Source of the DNA: Actinomycetes bacterium
GTDB lineage: Bacteria; Actinomycetota; Acidimicrobiia; Acidimicrobiales; RAAP-2
DNA length: 48,442 nucleotides
Direction: 5' to 3'
Assembly (NCBI GenBank): GCA_021791635.1
Contig: JAJYWF010000009.1
Span: 1 to 48,442 of the forward strand
Shown here: positions 25,171 to 34,723 of the stretch, in pieces
How positions within the stretch are numbered: the stretch's first letter is position 1
Layout: each line of letters opens with the position of its first letter
Translations under genes and position numbers: made by a program
Notes under the pieces: model-generated
What the model saw: the letters and a program-made list of their open reading frames with translations, nothing else
Told to the model about the DNA's origin: nothing
The model's database searches: none

Positions 25171-25841
25171 CGACCGGGCCTTCTGACCCGCTCCGGCGGT
25201 CGAAGGGACTCGAGCGGCCCCACCAGTCGGGACCGGCGGCACCAGGGGGACCGGCCGCACCCGAGGGACCGGCGGCACCAGGGGGACCGGCGGCACCAGA
25301 GGAACCGGCCGCACCAGCGCGCGCCGTCAGGCGGCATCGGCTGGACTTCGTCCCGATGCGCCATCGTCACCTGCGCCAGGTGATGGCCATCGAGCACGCG
25401 GTGTTCCCCGAGCCCTGGAGCCTGGCCATCTTCAACTCCGAGCTGGCCTTGCGCACGGGACGGGCGTACAGGGTGGCTCGGGTGCGCCACTCCATCGTGG
25501 GATACGTGGGATTGATGATCGTCGGGACCGAAGCGCACGTCACCACCCTGGCGGTGGCCCCGGACCATCACGGGAGCGGGATGGGCACCGAGATCCTGCT
25601 CCACGCCATGCGTCTGTCCCTTGAGCTCGGGGCCCGCCAGGTCTCGCTGGAAGTGGCAGCGGGAAACACCCGGGCTCAGGCCCTGTACCGGCGCTTCGGG
25701 TTCGCGCCGGTCGGCGTGCGCAAGGGCTACTACCAGAAGACCGGAGAGGACGCGTTCGTCATGGTGGTGCACGACATCGACGCCGACGAGTACTCCCGAA
25801 GGCTGGGGGCGATAGAGGCCCGACTACGCTCCGACGGGTGA
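25167..25841 (+). CDS. rimI: Ribosomal-protein-S18-alanine N-acetyltransferase-like GNAT protein with repeat linker
   Basis: GNAT acetyltransferase; RimI acetylates the N-terminal Ala of S18. The GNAT core (about residues 60-205) has HLRQVMAIEHAVFPEPWS, YVGLMIVGTEAHVTTLAVAPDHHGSGMGTEIL (acetyl-CoA site) and AQALYRRFGFAPVGVRKGYY. The first 55 residues include five 18-nt repeats encoding Pro/Ala/Gly. GTG 25167 overlaps tsaB (GTGA); ATG 25356 would start directly at the core. Position between tsaB and tsaD is classic for RimI. Confidence 0.9.
   Translation: MTTGPSDPLRRSKGLERPHQSGPAAPGGPAAPEGPAAPGGPAAPEEPAAPARAVRRHRLDFVPMRHRHLRQVMAIEHAVFPEPWSLAIFNSELALRTGRAYRVARVRHSIVGYVGLMIVGTEAHVTTLAVAPDHHGSGMGTEILLHAMRLSLELGARQVSLEVAAGNTRAQALYRRFGFAPVGVRKGYYQKTGEDAFVMVVHDIDADEYSRRLGAIEARLRSDG
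25229..25318 (+). repeat. 18-nt tandem repeat, five copies, in the 5' part of rimI
   Basis: Five units of 18 nt (25229, 25247, 25265, 25283, 25301) close to GGGACCGGCGGCACCAGG, differing by one to four bases. They encode a GPAAPG/E-type Pro-Ala linker before the acetyltransferase domain. The period is the same as in acpS but the sequence is different. Confidence 0.95.
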
Positions 25842-26875
25842 TGACGACTGCCGACGACCGGGCCGACCAAGGCGTCGTGTTGGGCATCGAGACGTCCTGT
25901 GACGAGACGGCGGCGGCCGTGGTGGTCGGAGGGCGACAGGTGAGGTCGTCCGTGGTGTCCAGCCAGGTCGACCTTCATGCCAAGTACGGAGGTGTGGTGC
26001 CCGAGATCGCCGGCCGGGCGCACGTCGAGCTGTTCACCCAGGTGGTCGCCGAGGCACTGGAGTCGGCCGGCATCGACCCACGTGCTCCTGTGCTCGACGC
26101 CGTGGCCGCCACGTACGGCCCCGGACTGGTGGGTTCCCTCCTGGTCGGTCTCAGCGGAGCCAAGGCCCTGGCCACGAGCTGGGGCGTGCCGTTCGTGGGT
26201 GTCAATCATCTCGAAGGGCACCTGTTCGCCTCCATGTTGGAGCAACCCGACATGGGGTGGCCGCTCGTGGTTCTCTTGGTGTCGGGAGGCCACACGCTGC
26301 TGGTGGAGATGCGGGGGCCGGGGTCCTACCGGCTGCTCGGTCAGACCTTGGACGACGCCGCCGGAGAGGCCTATGACAAGGTTGCCAGGTATCTCGGGTT
26401 GGGCTACCCCGGCGGGCCGGCGATCGACAAGGCGGCCGTTGAGGGGGATCCGACGGCGTTCTCGTTCCCCCGAGCCATGCTCGGAGATGGGTTCGACTTC
26501 TCCTTCTCCGGGCTGAAGACGTCGGTGGTTCGCACCGTGGAGCGCCACCCCGAAGCCACCACCGCCGATGTGGCAGCCTCGTTCCAGCATGCGGTCGTCG
26601 AGGTGCTGGTGGCCAAGTCCCGCCGAGCGGCAGAGGCCGTCGGTGCCCGCGGGCTCTGCCTCGCCGGTGGTGTGGCGGCGAATTCGCTGCTCCGTCGACG
26701 CATCACCGAAGTCGCAGAGGAGATCGGGGTGCCGGCATACCTTCCGAGCCGGGCCATGTGCACGGACAACGCAGCCATGGTTGCCGCGGCCGGCTGGTGG
26801 CGCCTCGAACACGACGGACCGAGCCCGTTGTCGCTGGCAGCAGATCCGACGCTCTTCCTCGCGGTCCAGGGCTAA
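25841..26875 (+). CDS. tsaD: tRNA N6-adenosine threonylcarbamoyltransferase TsaD
   Basis: Catalytic subunit that transfers the threonylcarbamoyl group to A37 of ANN-decoding tRNAs. The 344-residue product has LGIETSCDETAAAVV, the metal-binding NHLEGH, VLLVSGGHTLL, DDAAGEAYDK and the C-terminal LAGGVAANSLLR and MCTDNAAMVAAA. ATG 25841 overlaps the rimI stop (TGATG); GTG 25838 is an alternative one codon earlier. Length is typical. It ends the t6A run. Confidence 0.97.
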   Translation: MTTADDRADQGVVLGIETSCDETAAAVVVGGRQVRSSVVSSQVDLHAKYGGVVPEIAGRAHVELFTQVVAEALESAGIDPRAPVLDAVAATYGPGLVGSLLVGLSGAKALATSWGVPFVGVNHLEGHLFASMLEQPDMGWPLVVLLVSGGHTLLVEMRGPGSYRLLGQTLDDAAGEAYDKVARYLGLGYPGGPAIDKAAVEGDPTAFSFPRAMLGDGFDFSFSGLKTSVVRTVERHPEATTADVAASFQHAVVEVLVAKSRRAAEAVGARGLCLAGGVAANSLLRRRITEVAEEIGVPAYLPSRAMCTDNAAMVAAAGWWRLEHDGPSPLSLAADPTLFLAVQG

Positions 26876-26899
26876 GGCGTCCGAAGGGGGACCTGGGGC

Positions 26900-26998
26900 T
26901 GGTCCCGGCCCCGATGGGGTGCACCGCCCAGTACCTCCCAGTACCGCCCACTACCGCCCAGCACCGCCCAGCACCCCCCAACACTGGGGCCGGGACCA
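26900..26998 (+). repeat. 13-bp inverted repeat enclosing six 10-nt tandem repeats
   Basis: Between tsaD and rlmN. The left arm (26900-26912, TGGTCCCGGCCCC) is exactly complementary to the right arm (26986-26998, GGGGCCGGGACCA). Between them six decamers occupy 26921-26980, each close to GCACCGCCCA. No protein-like signal in any frame explains it. The right arm ends 65 bases before rlmN and 30 before its predicted -35. Function unknown. Confidence 0.9.
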
Positions 26999-27027
26999 TG
27001 GGACGTGGCCCCGAGGAGCGCGCCCGG

Positions 27028-27055
27028 TTGGCGTGCGACCGGCTCGGCGTAGCGT
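27028..27055 (+). promoter_or_regulatory. Predicted leaderless promoter of rlmN
   Basis: TTGGCG (27028-27033) and TAGCGT (27050-27055) are 16 bases apart; the -10 ends seven bases before GTG 27063. AGGAG (27056-27060) is too close to the GTG to act as a normal ribosome binding site. Confidence 0.55.
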
Positions 27056-27062
27056 AGGAGCC

Positions 27063-28208
27063 GTGCTCGGTCGGTACGACGCCACCATCGACGATGTGGC
27101 CGGACTCCTCCAAGGCGAGCCCGACTACCGGGTCCGTCAACTCTGGGAGGGCCTGTACCACCAGGCACGATTTCCGGCCGAGATGACCGATCTCCCCCTG
27201 GATCTCCGAGCGCGTGTCGAGGCGGCCCTTCCCATGATGCTCACCGAGGTGTCGAGGGTTACCGCTGACGGCGGCGACACGGTGAAGTGGCTGTGGTCGC
27301 TCTCAGACGGTGCGGCGGTGGAAACGGTCCTCATGTGCTACCCGGACCGGGTGACGGTCTGCGTCTCCACCCAGGCGGGCTGCGCAATGGCGTGCGGGTT
27401 CTGCGCTACCGGCCAGGCCGGTTTCCGCCGGAACCTCAGGACCGGTGAGATCGTCGAGCAGGTGATCGCCGCCATCCGGGAGGCCCGTCCCCGGCGGGTC
27501 TCGAACGTGGTCTTCATGGGAATGGGCGAGCCGTTGGCCAATTACGACCGCACCTGGGGAGCGGTGCAGCGGCTGCACACGGACGTCGGGATTTCGGCCC
27601 GTCATCTCACCCTCTCCACGGTCGGGATCGTTCCCGGCATCCTGCGTCTGACCGGCGAGTCGCTCCCGGTGAACCTGGCCGTCTCACTCCATGCCGCGAA
27701 CGACGCGTTGCGTGATTCTCTCGTGCCGATGAACCGTCGCTATCCCTTGGACATGCTGGTCGAGGCCTGTGGTTCGTACGTGGCCACCTCGGGACGGAGG
27801 CTCAGCTTCGAGTGGGCGCTGATCGACGGAGTGAACGACCACGACTCCGATGTCGAAGAGCTGGCGGGCTTGGCGAGGCCGTTGTCCGCCCACGTGAACG
27901 TCATACCGCTCAATCCGACCCGGGGGTACGAGTATCCCGGCTCCCCGCGCCGCCGGGTCCGCGAGTTCCGCGAAGCGCTCGAAGCCAGGGGGGTGAAGGC
28001 CACGGTGCGGGTGACCCGGGGATCGGACATCGATGCGGCATGCGGGCAGCTGGCCGGGGCGGCGTTCCCGGTGGCTCCGGGATCGCCGGCCCCGGGATCG
28101 CCGGCTCCGGGATCGCCGGCTCCTCTGGTGTCACCTTCGGCGGGGCCGACCGGCCAGAAGAGGACCTCGGCGGTCAAGCTGGGGATTCAGGACCGGGGCA
28201 GGGCGTAG
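27063..28208 (+). CDS. rlmN: Dual-specificity 23S rRNA (A2503-C2) / tRNA (A37-C2) methyltransferase RlmN
   Basis: Radical SAM enzyme that methylates A2503 of 23S rRNA and A37 of some tRNAs. The 381-residue product has the radical SAM motif CAMACGFC near residue 107-114, preceded by CVSTQAG, then FMGMGEPLANY, LSTVGIVPGI, LAVSLHA and NVIPLNPTRGYEY; the late catalytic Cys is in DIDAACGQLAG. GTG 27063 is the only start that fits the conserved YDATIDDVAGLL beginning. About 40 residues after the core include a PGSPA repeat and a basic end. It converges with and overlaps the next gene by 22 bases. Confidence 0.96.
   Translation: MLGRYDATIDDVAGLLQGEPDYRVRQLWEGLYHQARFPAEMTDLPLDLRARVEAALPMMLTEVSRVTADGGDTVKWLWSLSDGAAVETVLMCYPDRVTVCVSTQAGCAMACGFCATGQAGFRRNLRTGEIVEQVIAAIREARPRRVSNVVFMGMGEPLANYDRTWGAVQRLHTDVGISARHLTLSTVGIVPGILRLTGESLPVNLAVSLHAANDALRDSLVPMNRRYPLDMLVEACGSYVATSGRRLSFEWALIDGVNDHDSDVEELAGLARPLSAHVNVIPLNPTRGYEYPGSPRRRVREFREALEARGVKATVRVTRGSDIDAACGQLAGAAFPVAPGSPAPGSPAPGSPAPLVSPSAGPTGQKRTSAVKLGIQDRGRA
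28079..28123 (+). repeat. 15-nt tandem repeat, three copies, in the 3' part of rlmN
   Basis: Three units (28079-28093, 28094-28108, 28109-28123) of GGGATCGCCGGCTCC, the first with one change. In frame they encode three PGSPA-type units in a C-terminal tail beyond the catalytic core. Confidence 0.93.
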
Positions 28209-28918
28209 ACGAGGATCACGACGTAGTGGAGCACTGCTCCCACCACGGTGAAGGCGTGAAACACTTCGTGGTAGCCGAACGTCGCGGGGAGTGGATCGGG
28301 GCGCCGGAGCGCGTAGACGAGGGCCCCCACCGTGTAGCAGGCGCCTCCGGCGAGCAAGAGGGCGAATCCGGCTCCACCGAGCGAGCGCACGAGTTGGGGC
28401 AGGACCACCACGGCCGACCAGCCGACCACCACGTAGGGAATGGCTACTGCCCATTTGGGGGCATCCAGCCAGAGTTGCCGGAGGACGATGCCGCCCACTG
28501 CACCGGCCCAGACGAGGCTCAAGATCAGGACCCGGCTCCAGCCGCCGAGTGCCAGCCCGCCCACTGCGGTGTAGGTTCCGGCGATCGCTACGAAGATCGT
28601 GGAGTGGTCGGCTCGACGCATTCGCCGCCGGGCCGACGGCGACCAGTGGATCAAGTGGAACGAGGCGCTGACCCCGAACAGGGCGATCATCGACAGCACG
28701 TAGACGACGAGGAACGCCGTCGACGCGGGCCGGTGCGAGCGGGCCACGAGGAGGGGACCGGCCACCAGCATCGCCGCCAGTGCTCCGAAGTGCAGCCACC
28801 CGCGCAGCACCGGCTTTGGCCGGGCAGGTCCTCTCCCAACACCCGGCCCGCCCACTACATCAGACGCATCCGACCGACGTGGCCCACCTGGTCCGAGCCC
28901 GGTCTCGGCGCCGCTCAT
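28187..28918 (-). CDS. Hemolysin III / PAQR-family membrane protein
   Basis: Integral membrane protein of the hemolysin III (YqfA, PAQR-like) family; its bacterial role is poorly defined. The ATG at 28918 overlaps the stop of the upstream glycosyltransferase (ATGA) and gives 243 residues. About seven hydrophobic segments are seen. Family motifs with the likely metal ligands: SASFHLIHWSP, ADHSTIFVAIAGTYT and GYHEVFHAFTVVGAVLHYV. The first 35 residues are low complexity. It converges with rlmN and is probably cotranscribed with the glycosyltransferase. Confidence 0.92.
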   Translation of the reverse strand: MSGAETGLGPGGPRRSDASDVVGGPGVGRGPARPKPVLRGWLHFGALAAMLVAGPLLVARSHRPASTAFLVVYVLSMIALFGVSASFHLIHWSPSARRRMRRADHSTIFVAIAGTYTAVGGLALGGWSRVLILSLVWAGAVGGIVLRQLWLDAPKWAVAIPYVVVGWSAVVVLPQLVRSLGGAGFALLLAGGACYTVGALVYALRRPDPLPATFGYHEVFHAFTVVGAVLHYVVILVYALPRS

Positions 28919-30228
28919 GCCGGTGCACCGACGCCGAGGGCGTCGAGCACCTCGTCCAGCTCGTCCAGCGGTCGGTGGGCGCGGATCTCGCGCCGCATCG
29001 CCTGGGCATGGGCGCCAAACGACGGATCGGCCAGGACGTGGCGGACGGCGGCGGCGACGCGACCGGGCGACGGTCGTCCCGACCGGAGGTTCACGCCGGT
29101 CCCGGACCACGCCACTCGGGCGGCGACCTCGGGCTTGTCCTCGCTGTCGCCGGCCACCACCAGAGGGACCCCGAGCGCCAAGGCCTGCTGGACCCCGCCG
29201 TACCCGCCGTTGGTCACCATCACATCCACCTTTGCCAGCAGGCGGTCGTGAGGTATGAATCCCTCGATCCTGGCGTTCGCGGGAAGCCGGATCGGAAGAG
29301 AGTCGGGATCGGGCCCTCCGGTGGTGCCGACCACCAACAGGTCGTCGCGAGACAACCCCTCGATCGTGGGAAGGACGAGCCTGGTGAGGTCGTGGTTATC
29401 GAGCGTCCCCTGGGTGACGTGGACCACTGGCCGGCTCTGGTCGAGGTCGCCCCACCACGGGGGTTCGTGGAACGTGAGCGACGGATCGGGCAGGATCGGT
29501 CCGAGGAAGCGCACCGCCGGAGGGAGATCGCGGCGTGGGTACTCGAACGACTCCGTCGTGAGCTGAAGGTAGGCATCAGCCAGGTGTGCGGGTGCGTCCA
29601 CGACGAACTTCTCGACGGGTGGGCAACCCTCGGCGCGCAGCATCTCCTGGGCGTGGCGCTGCACGTCGCGGAGAGCCACATGACGGGCCAGCCAGGTGAG
29701 GCCGACATTCCTCACCTGCCCGAGCAGGCCTCCGAGAGGGGGCAAGGCCAGGCCGAACGGGGCGGTGTCGCGGCTGGAGATGGGCAGGGGCAGCACGCCG
29801 AGGACGATCACCGCCGGGCGGTCACCCCGACGACGGCCGGCCTGACGGCCGACCATCAACGGCGCGATCCCCACGAACGTGGTATCGGCGATCACAGCGT
29901 CCGCCGGGAAGTTTGAGAGGATCTCTCGCACGTCGTGGTACTGGTGACGGGCCGGGTCGATGAACACCCGGCGGAGGTCGTCCTTCACGCCGCGTAGTCC
30001 CCGGCGCGACGCGGCCTCGCGCTCGGGATTGGACACCAGTAGGTCGTGGGCGTCGCCCTCGGGGCTCAAGGCCACGAACTGAGCCCCGGTGTCGGCCACC
30101 CGGCGGGCGTAGTGGGCGGTGGTGAGGAACACCACCTCGTGACCCCGGTCGACCAGGTGCCGGGCCACCACCAGCAGCGGAGCCGTGTGTCCCTGGGCTG
30201 GGGTGCTGGCCAGCAGCAGGCGGCTCAC
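28915..30228 (-). CDS. GT1-family glycosyltransferase (UDP-glucuronosyl/macrolide-type)
   Basis: GT-B fold glycosyltransferase of the MGT/UGT type, transferring a nucleotide sugar to a small lipophilic acceptor; acceptor unknown. The 437-residue product starts at a GTG with MSRLLLASTPAQGHTAPLLVVARHLVDRGHEVVF, the N-terminal Rossmann signature. The C-terminal domain has HVTQGTLDN, EGFIPHDRLLAKVDVMVTNGGYGGVQQALALGVPLVVAGDSEDKPEVAARV, the donor-binding region; the family usually has HGG where TNGGYGG stands. Divergent from groES across 293 bases. Confidence 0.92.
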   Translation of the reverse strand: MSRLLLASTPAQGHTAPLLVVARHLVDRGHEVVFLTTAHYARRVADTGAQFVALSPEGDAHDLLVSNPEREAASRRGLRGVKDDLRRVFIDPARHQYHDVREILSNFPADAVIADTTFVGIAPLMVGRQAGRRRGDRPAVIVLGVLPLPISSRDTAPFGLALPPLGGLLGQVRNVGLTWLARHVALRDVQRHAQEMLRAEGCPPVEKFVVDAPAHLADAYLQLTTESFEYPRRDLPPAVRFLGPILPDPSLTFHEPPWWGDLDQSRPVVHVTQGTLDNHDLTRLVLPTIEGLSRDDLLVVGTTGGPDPDSLPIRLPANARIEGFIPHDRLLAKVDVMVTNGGYGGVQQALALGVPLVVAGDSEDKPEVAARVAWSGTGVNLRSGRPSPGRVAAAVRHVLADPSFGAHAQAMRREIRAHRPLDELDEVLDALGVGAPA

Positions 30229-30359
30229 CGACGTCGTCTCCAGCTCTCGCCACCCGATCGCCCTCTCCGCCCCCGGGTGGTCCGGCGACTACCCCGAACC
30301 GTGTCCGAGCAGGCCGGGGATGGGCCGCCCCACGGTCGACTCCGGTCAGGTAGGCGTGC

Positions 30360-30371
30360 CTCCACGTGGAG
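30360..30371. promoter_or_regulatory. Perfect 12-bp palindrome between the glycosyltransferase and groES
   Basis: CTCCACGTGGAG is fully self-complementary and lies 131 bases before the glycosyltransferase start, in the 293-base divergent region (30229-30521). On the minus strand a TACGCT hexamer (30373-30378) is just beside it. It could be an operator for the leftward pair. The rest of the region, apart from the groES promoter and CIRCE, shows no gene. Confidence 0.4.
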
Positions 30372-30442
30372 CAGCGTAGGACCCGTTCCGCGTCCGGCGC
30401 CCGACGGGGGGCGGAGCGCCGCCACCGACTCGGGTGCCCGGG

Positions 30443-30471
30443 TTGCCTCGCGCCGACGCGCCCGCTACCAT
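30443..30471 (+). promoter_or_regulatory. Promoter of groES-groEL
   Basis: TTGCCT (30443-30448) and TACCAT (30466-30471) with exactly 17 bases between. The predicted start of transcription, near 30478, falls inside the CIRCE operator, the usual arrangement for HrcA-repressed promoters. Confidence 0.75.
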
Positions 30472-30497
30472 TGGCACTCGCAACGTTAGAGTGCTAA
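30471..30497 (+). promoter_or_regulatory. CIRCE operator (HrcA binding site)
   Basis: TTGGCACTC (30471-30479), nine bases, then GAGTGCTAA (30489-30497). The consensus is TTAGCACTC-N9-GAGTGCTAA, so there is one mismatch. It lies 25 bases before the groES ATG and overlaps the -10. HrcA-type heat-shock repression of groESL is the established role. Confidence 0.95.
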
Positions 30498-30521
30498 TGA
30501 GTGCCAAGGAGGCCCGTTCCC

Positions 30522-30815
30522 ATGAAGCTGCACCCGCTCGAAGACCGGATCGTAGTCCGGCCCGGCGAGTCCGAGGAGACCACTGCATCCGGCCTGGTCA
30601 TCCCTGACACGGCCAAGGAGAAGCCGCAGCAGGGCGAGGTCCTGGCTGTCGGCCCCGGCCGTCGCGCCGAGAACACCGGAGAGTTGGTCCCCCTGGACGT
30701 GTCGGTGGGAGACACCGTCGTCTACTCCAAGTACGGCGGCACCGAGATCACCGTCGACGGCGAGGACCTGCTGATCCTCTCCGGCCGCGACGTCCTGGCC
30801 AAGCTGTCGAAGTAG
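30522..30815 (+). CDS. groES: Co-chaperonin GroES
   Basis: GroES caps the GroEL folding chamber. ATG 30522, nine bases after AAGGAGG (30506-30512), gives 97 residues starting [29 protein letters not shown] with the mobile loop, then GEVLAVGPG and [14 protein letters not shown]. Normal length. It is controlled by CIRCE and separated from groEL by 122 bases containing a strong hairpin. Confidence 0.98.
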   Translation: MKLHPLEDRIVVRPGESEETTASGLVIPDTAKEKPQQGEVLAVGPGRRAENTGELVPLDVSVGDTVVYSKYGGTEITVDGEDLLILSGRDVLAKLSK

Positions 30816-30860
30816 TCCGGGCCCGGCCGGTCCGTTCCGGTCGACCGAGCACCACCGGGA

Positions 30861-30893
30861 GCCGGCAGGACGGGTGAAGACCCGTCCGCCGGC
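30861..30893 (+). other. Strong hairpin between groES and groEL
   Basis: GGACGGGT (30868-30875) pairs with ACCCGTCC (30880-30887) around a GAAG loop; the flanking GCCGGC at 30861-30866 and 30888-30893 extend the stem to 14 pairs with a single bulged A (30867). No T-run follows. It begins 45 bases after the groES stop and ends 44 bases before groEL. Confidence 0.8.
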
Positions 30894-30910
30894 ATCCCGC
30901 CCACCCCTGA

Positions 30911-32593
<1,683 letters not shown>

Positions 32594-32618
32594 TTCGCAG
32601 GGCGCGCCACTCAATCTG

Positions 32619-32644
32619 CCGGCCGGGCCTTCGGGTCCGGCCGG
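32619..32644 (+). terminator. UUCG-loop hairpin after groEL
   Basis: An 11-bp stem (32619-32629 with 32634-32644, one G-U pair) is closed by a TTCG tetraloop, 25 bases after the groEL stop. No T-run follows, so it may be a high-GC terminator or a 3'-end stabiliser rather than a classical intrinsic terminator. Confidence 0.6.
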
Positions 32645-32683
32645 GGCGCGTCCAGCGAGCTGATCGCCGTCCGTACGAGCGAG

Positions 32684-33460
32684 ATGGACCAGCCCCCCGA
32701 GCCGATCGAGGTCCCCGAGGTCTCAGAGGTACCCGAAGCCGTCGAAGCCCCCGAGGCCACCCGGGTCGCGGTGCCCCGACCGCCCGGTGCCCGTCCCGGG
32801 GCACCGGCTCCCTGGAGCGCGCTCCCGGCCGCCGATCGCCGGGAGATCAGGCTCGACCGGGTCCGAAGGGCCGTCCACGGCGTTGCCCGGGCCGCCGGTG
32901 TCTCTCCACCGCCCCTGGATCCACGAGGCGCCCGGAGATCGGCAGTCCTCGTCGCCCTCTTCGAAGAGGAAGGTGAGACCCGGGTCGTCCTCACCCGACG
33001 GTCCTCGAGGCTCCGCCACCACCGCGGCGAGGTGAGCTTTCCCGGTGGGCGCATGGAGCCCGGTGAGCTCCCGGCCGACGCGGCCGTCCGAGAGGCCTAC
33101 GAGGAGGTGGGACTCGACCCGGTCCGGGTGGAGACCGGGGAGGAGCTCTCGCCGCTGAAGACCTTCAGCTCCGGGTCGTTCATCGTGCCGGTGGTCGGCC
33201 TCCTCGGCGACCGACCGCTGTTGGCCGCGAATCCCGGGGAAGTGGCCCGGGTCTTCGACGTGGGGCTGGCCGAGCTTGCGGCCGACGGGGTGTTCCACGA
33301 AGAGCTCTGGCCGTCCTCGAGCCGGGCGATCGCCGGGTCGAGCGACGGATGGTTCCCGGTGTGGTTCTTCGACATCTCCGACGAGACGGTGTGGGGCGCC
33401 ACGGCGCGGATCTTGACCGAGCTGCTCTGCGTGGTCCTGGGCACCGGTCCGCAGAGCTGA
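32684..33460 (+). CDS. NUDIX hydrolase, probable CoA pyrophosphatase
   Basis: NUDIX hydrolase of the NudL/CoA diphosphatase type. The 258-residue product has an intact NUDIX box, GRMEPGE, seven residues, then REAYEEVGL (about residues 126-146), preceded by VVLTRRSSRLRHHRGEVSFPGG, the pattern typical of CoA pyrophosphatases (LTxRSxxLxxHxGxxxFPGG). About 80 N-terminal residues rich in Pro, Glu and Val precede the domain and look disordered. No clear ribosome binding site before the ATG. Substrate inferred from the motif only. Confidence 0.88.
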   Translation: MDQPPEPIEVPEVSEVPEAVEAPEATRVAVPRPPGARPGAPAPWSALPAADRREIRLDRVRRAVHGVARAAGVSPPPLDPRGARRSAVLVALFEEEGETRVVLTRRSSRLRHHRGEVSFPGGRMEPGELPADAAVREAYEEVGLDPVRVETGEELSPLKTFSSGSFIVPVVGLLGDRPLLAANPGEVARVFDVGLAELAADGVFHEELWPSSSRAIAGSSDGWFPVWFFDISDETVWGATARILTELLCVVLGTGPQS

Positions 33461-33490
33461 ACGGCACCGACCGGGAGCGCCCACACGGTA

Positions 33491-33504
33491 ACGTAGACCT
33501 ACGT
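33491..33504. promoter_or_regulatory. Inverted repeat upstream of guaB3
   Basis: ACGTAG (33491-33496), two bases, then CTACGT (33499-33504), 55 bases before guaB3. A TAACGT hexamer (33489-33494) that could serve as a -10 overlaps it, so it has the position of an operator. The regulator is unknown. Confidence 0.45.
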
Positions 33505-33559
33505 CGGCGGGTCGGCCCGGCGTTCTTCGGTGGTTCGGACGAGGGTCGGAGGACAGGCT

Positions 33560-34723
33560 GTGGCAGAGATCGAGATCGGCATCTTCAAGTCGGGCAGGCG
33601 GGCGTACGGTTTCGACGACATCGCCATCGTCCCCAGCCGGCGGACCCGTGACCCCGAGGACGTGGACGTCAGTTGGGAGATCGACGCCTACCGCTTCGAC
33701 TTGCCGCTGCTCGGCGCGGCCATGGACGGTGTGATCAGCCCGGCCACGGCCATCGAGCTGGGGAGGCTCGGGGGTCTCGGGGTCTTGAACCTCGAGGGCC
33801 TGTGGACCCGGTACGAAGACCCGACCCGTCTCTTCGACGAGATCCGCGAGCTCGACGACGAGAAGGCCACCGGGCGGATGCAGCAGATGTACTCCGAGCC
33901 GATCCGTCCGGAACTGGTCACCGAGCGCATCCGCCAGATGAAGGAAGCCGGGATCACCACCGCCGCGTCGGTCACGCCCCAGCGGACGGTGGAGCTGGCA
34001 CCGGCCATCCTGGCGGCCGAGCTGGACCTGCTGGTGATCCAAGGCACGGTGGTGTCGGCGGAGCACGTGTCCAAGACGGTCGAGCCGCTGAACCTCAAGC
34101 GGTTCATCCGCGAGTTCGAGATCCCGGTCATCGTGGGAGGTTGCGCCTCCTACCAGGCCGGCCTGCACCTCATGCGGACCGGCGCCGTGGGGGTCCTGGT
34201 CGGGGTGGGTCCGGGGAACGCCTGTACCACTCGAGGGGTGCTGGGGCTCGGCGTGCCCCAGGCCACCGCCATCGCCGACGTCGCCGGAGCTCGCATGCGG
34301 CACTTGGACGAGACCGGTGTCTACGTCCACGTGATCGCCGATGGCGGCATGAGCAAGGGCGGGGACATCGCCAAGGCCATCGCCTGCGGTGCCGATGCCG
34401 TCATGCTGGGTTCGCCCCTGTCCTCGGCCACCGAAGCACCGGCCCGTGGCTTCCACTGGGGAATGGCCACCTTCCACCCGACCCTGCCGCGTGGCGCCCG
34501 AGTACGGACCGGGGTCCGGGGCAGCCTGAAGGAGATCCTCCTCGGTCCGGCCCACGAGAACGACGGCCGGATGAACCTCTTCGGCGCCCTGCGGACGGCG
34601 ATGGCCACTTGCGGCTACGAGACGGTGAAGGAGTTCCAGAAGGCCGAGGTCATGGTGGCCCCGTCGCTCCAGACCGAGGGCAAGCAGCTCCAGCGGTCCC
34701 AGGGCGTGGGCATGGGCCATTGA
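33560..34723 (+). CDS. guaB3: GuaB3-family IMP dehydrogenase-related protein
   Basis: Member of the IMPDH/GMP reductase superfamily common in actinobacteria. GTG 33560, six bases after GGAGGA, gives 387 residues. The barrel shows [58 protein letters not shown] with the catalytic Cys (GxxCTT), and [30 protein letters not shown] domains are absent, as expected for GuaB3. Reported GuaB3 proteins act on purine nucleotides, but the exact reaction varies in the literature. It overlaps guaA (TTGA), so a role in GMP metabolism is likely. Confidence 0.94.
   Translation: MAEIEIGIFKSGRRAYGFDDIAIVPSRRTRDPEDVDVSWEIDAYRFDLPLLGAAMDGVISPATAIELGRLGGLGVLNLEGLWTRYEDPTRLFDEIRELDDEKATGRMQQMYSEPIRPELVTERIRQMKEAGITTAASVTPQRTVELAPAILAAELDLLVIQGTVVSAEHVSKTVEPLNLKRFIREFEIPVIVGGCASYQAGLHLMRTGAVGVLVGVGPGNACTTRGVLGLGVPQATAIADVAGARMRHLDETGVYVHVIADGGMSKGGDIAKAIACGADAVMLGSPLSSATEAPARGFHWGMATFHPTLPRGARVRTGVRGSLKEILLGPAHENDGRMNLFGALRTAMATCGYETVKEFQKAEVMVAPSLQTEGKQLQRSQGVGMGH

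Noticed and set aside
26921-26980. Decamer array as a CRISPR array
   Set aside because: Repeats are only 10 nt, adjacent and without spacers; no cas genes in the window.
26998-27057. Small frame (19 codons) between the inverted repeat and rlmN, possible leader peptide
   Set aside because: No ribosome binding site, overlaps the predicted rlmN promoter; no codon pattern of an attenuator.
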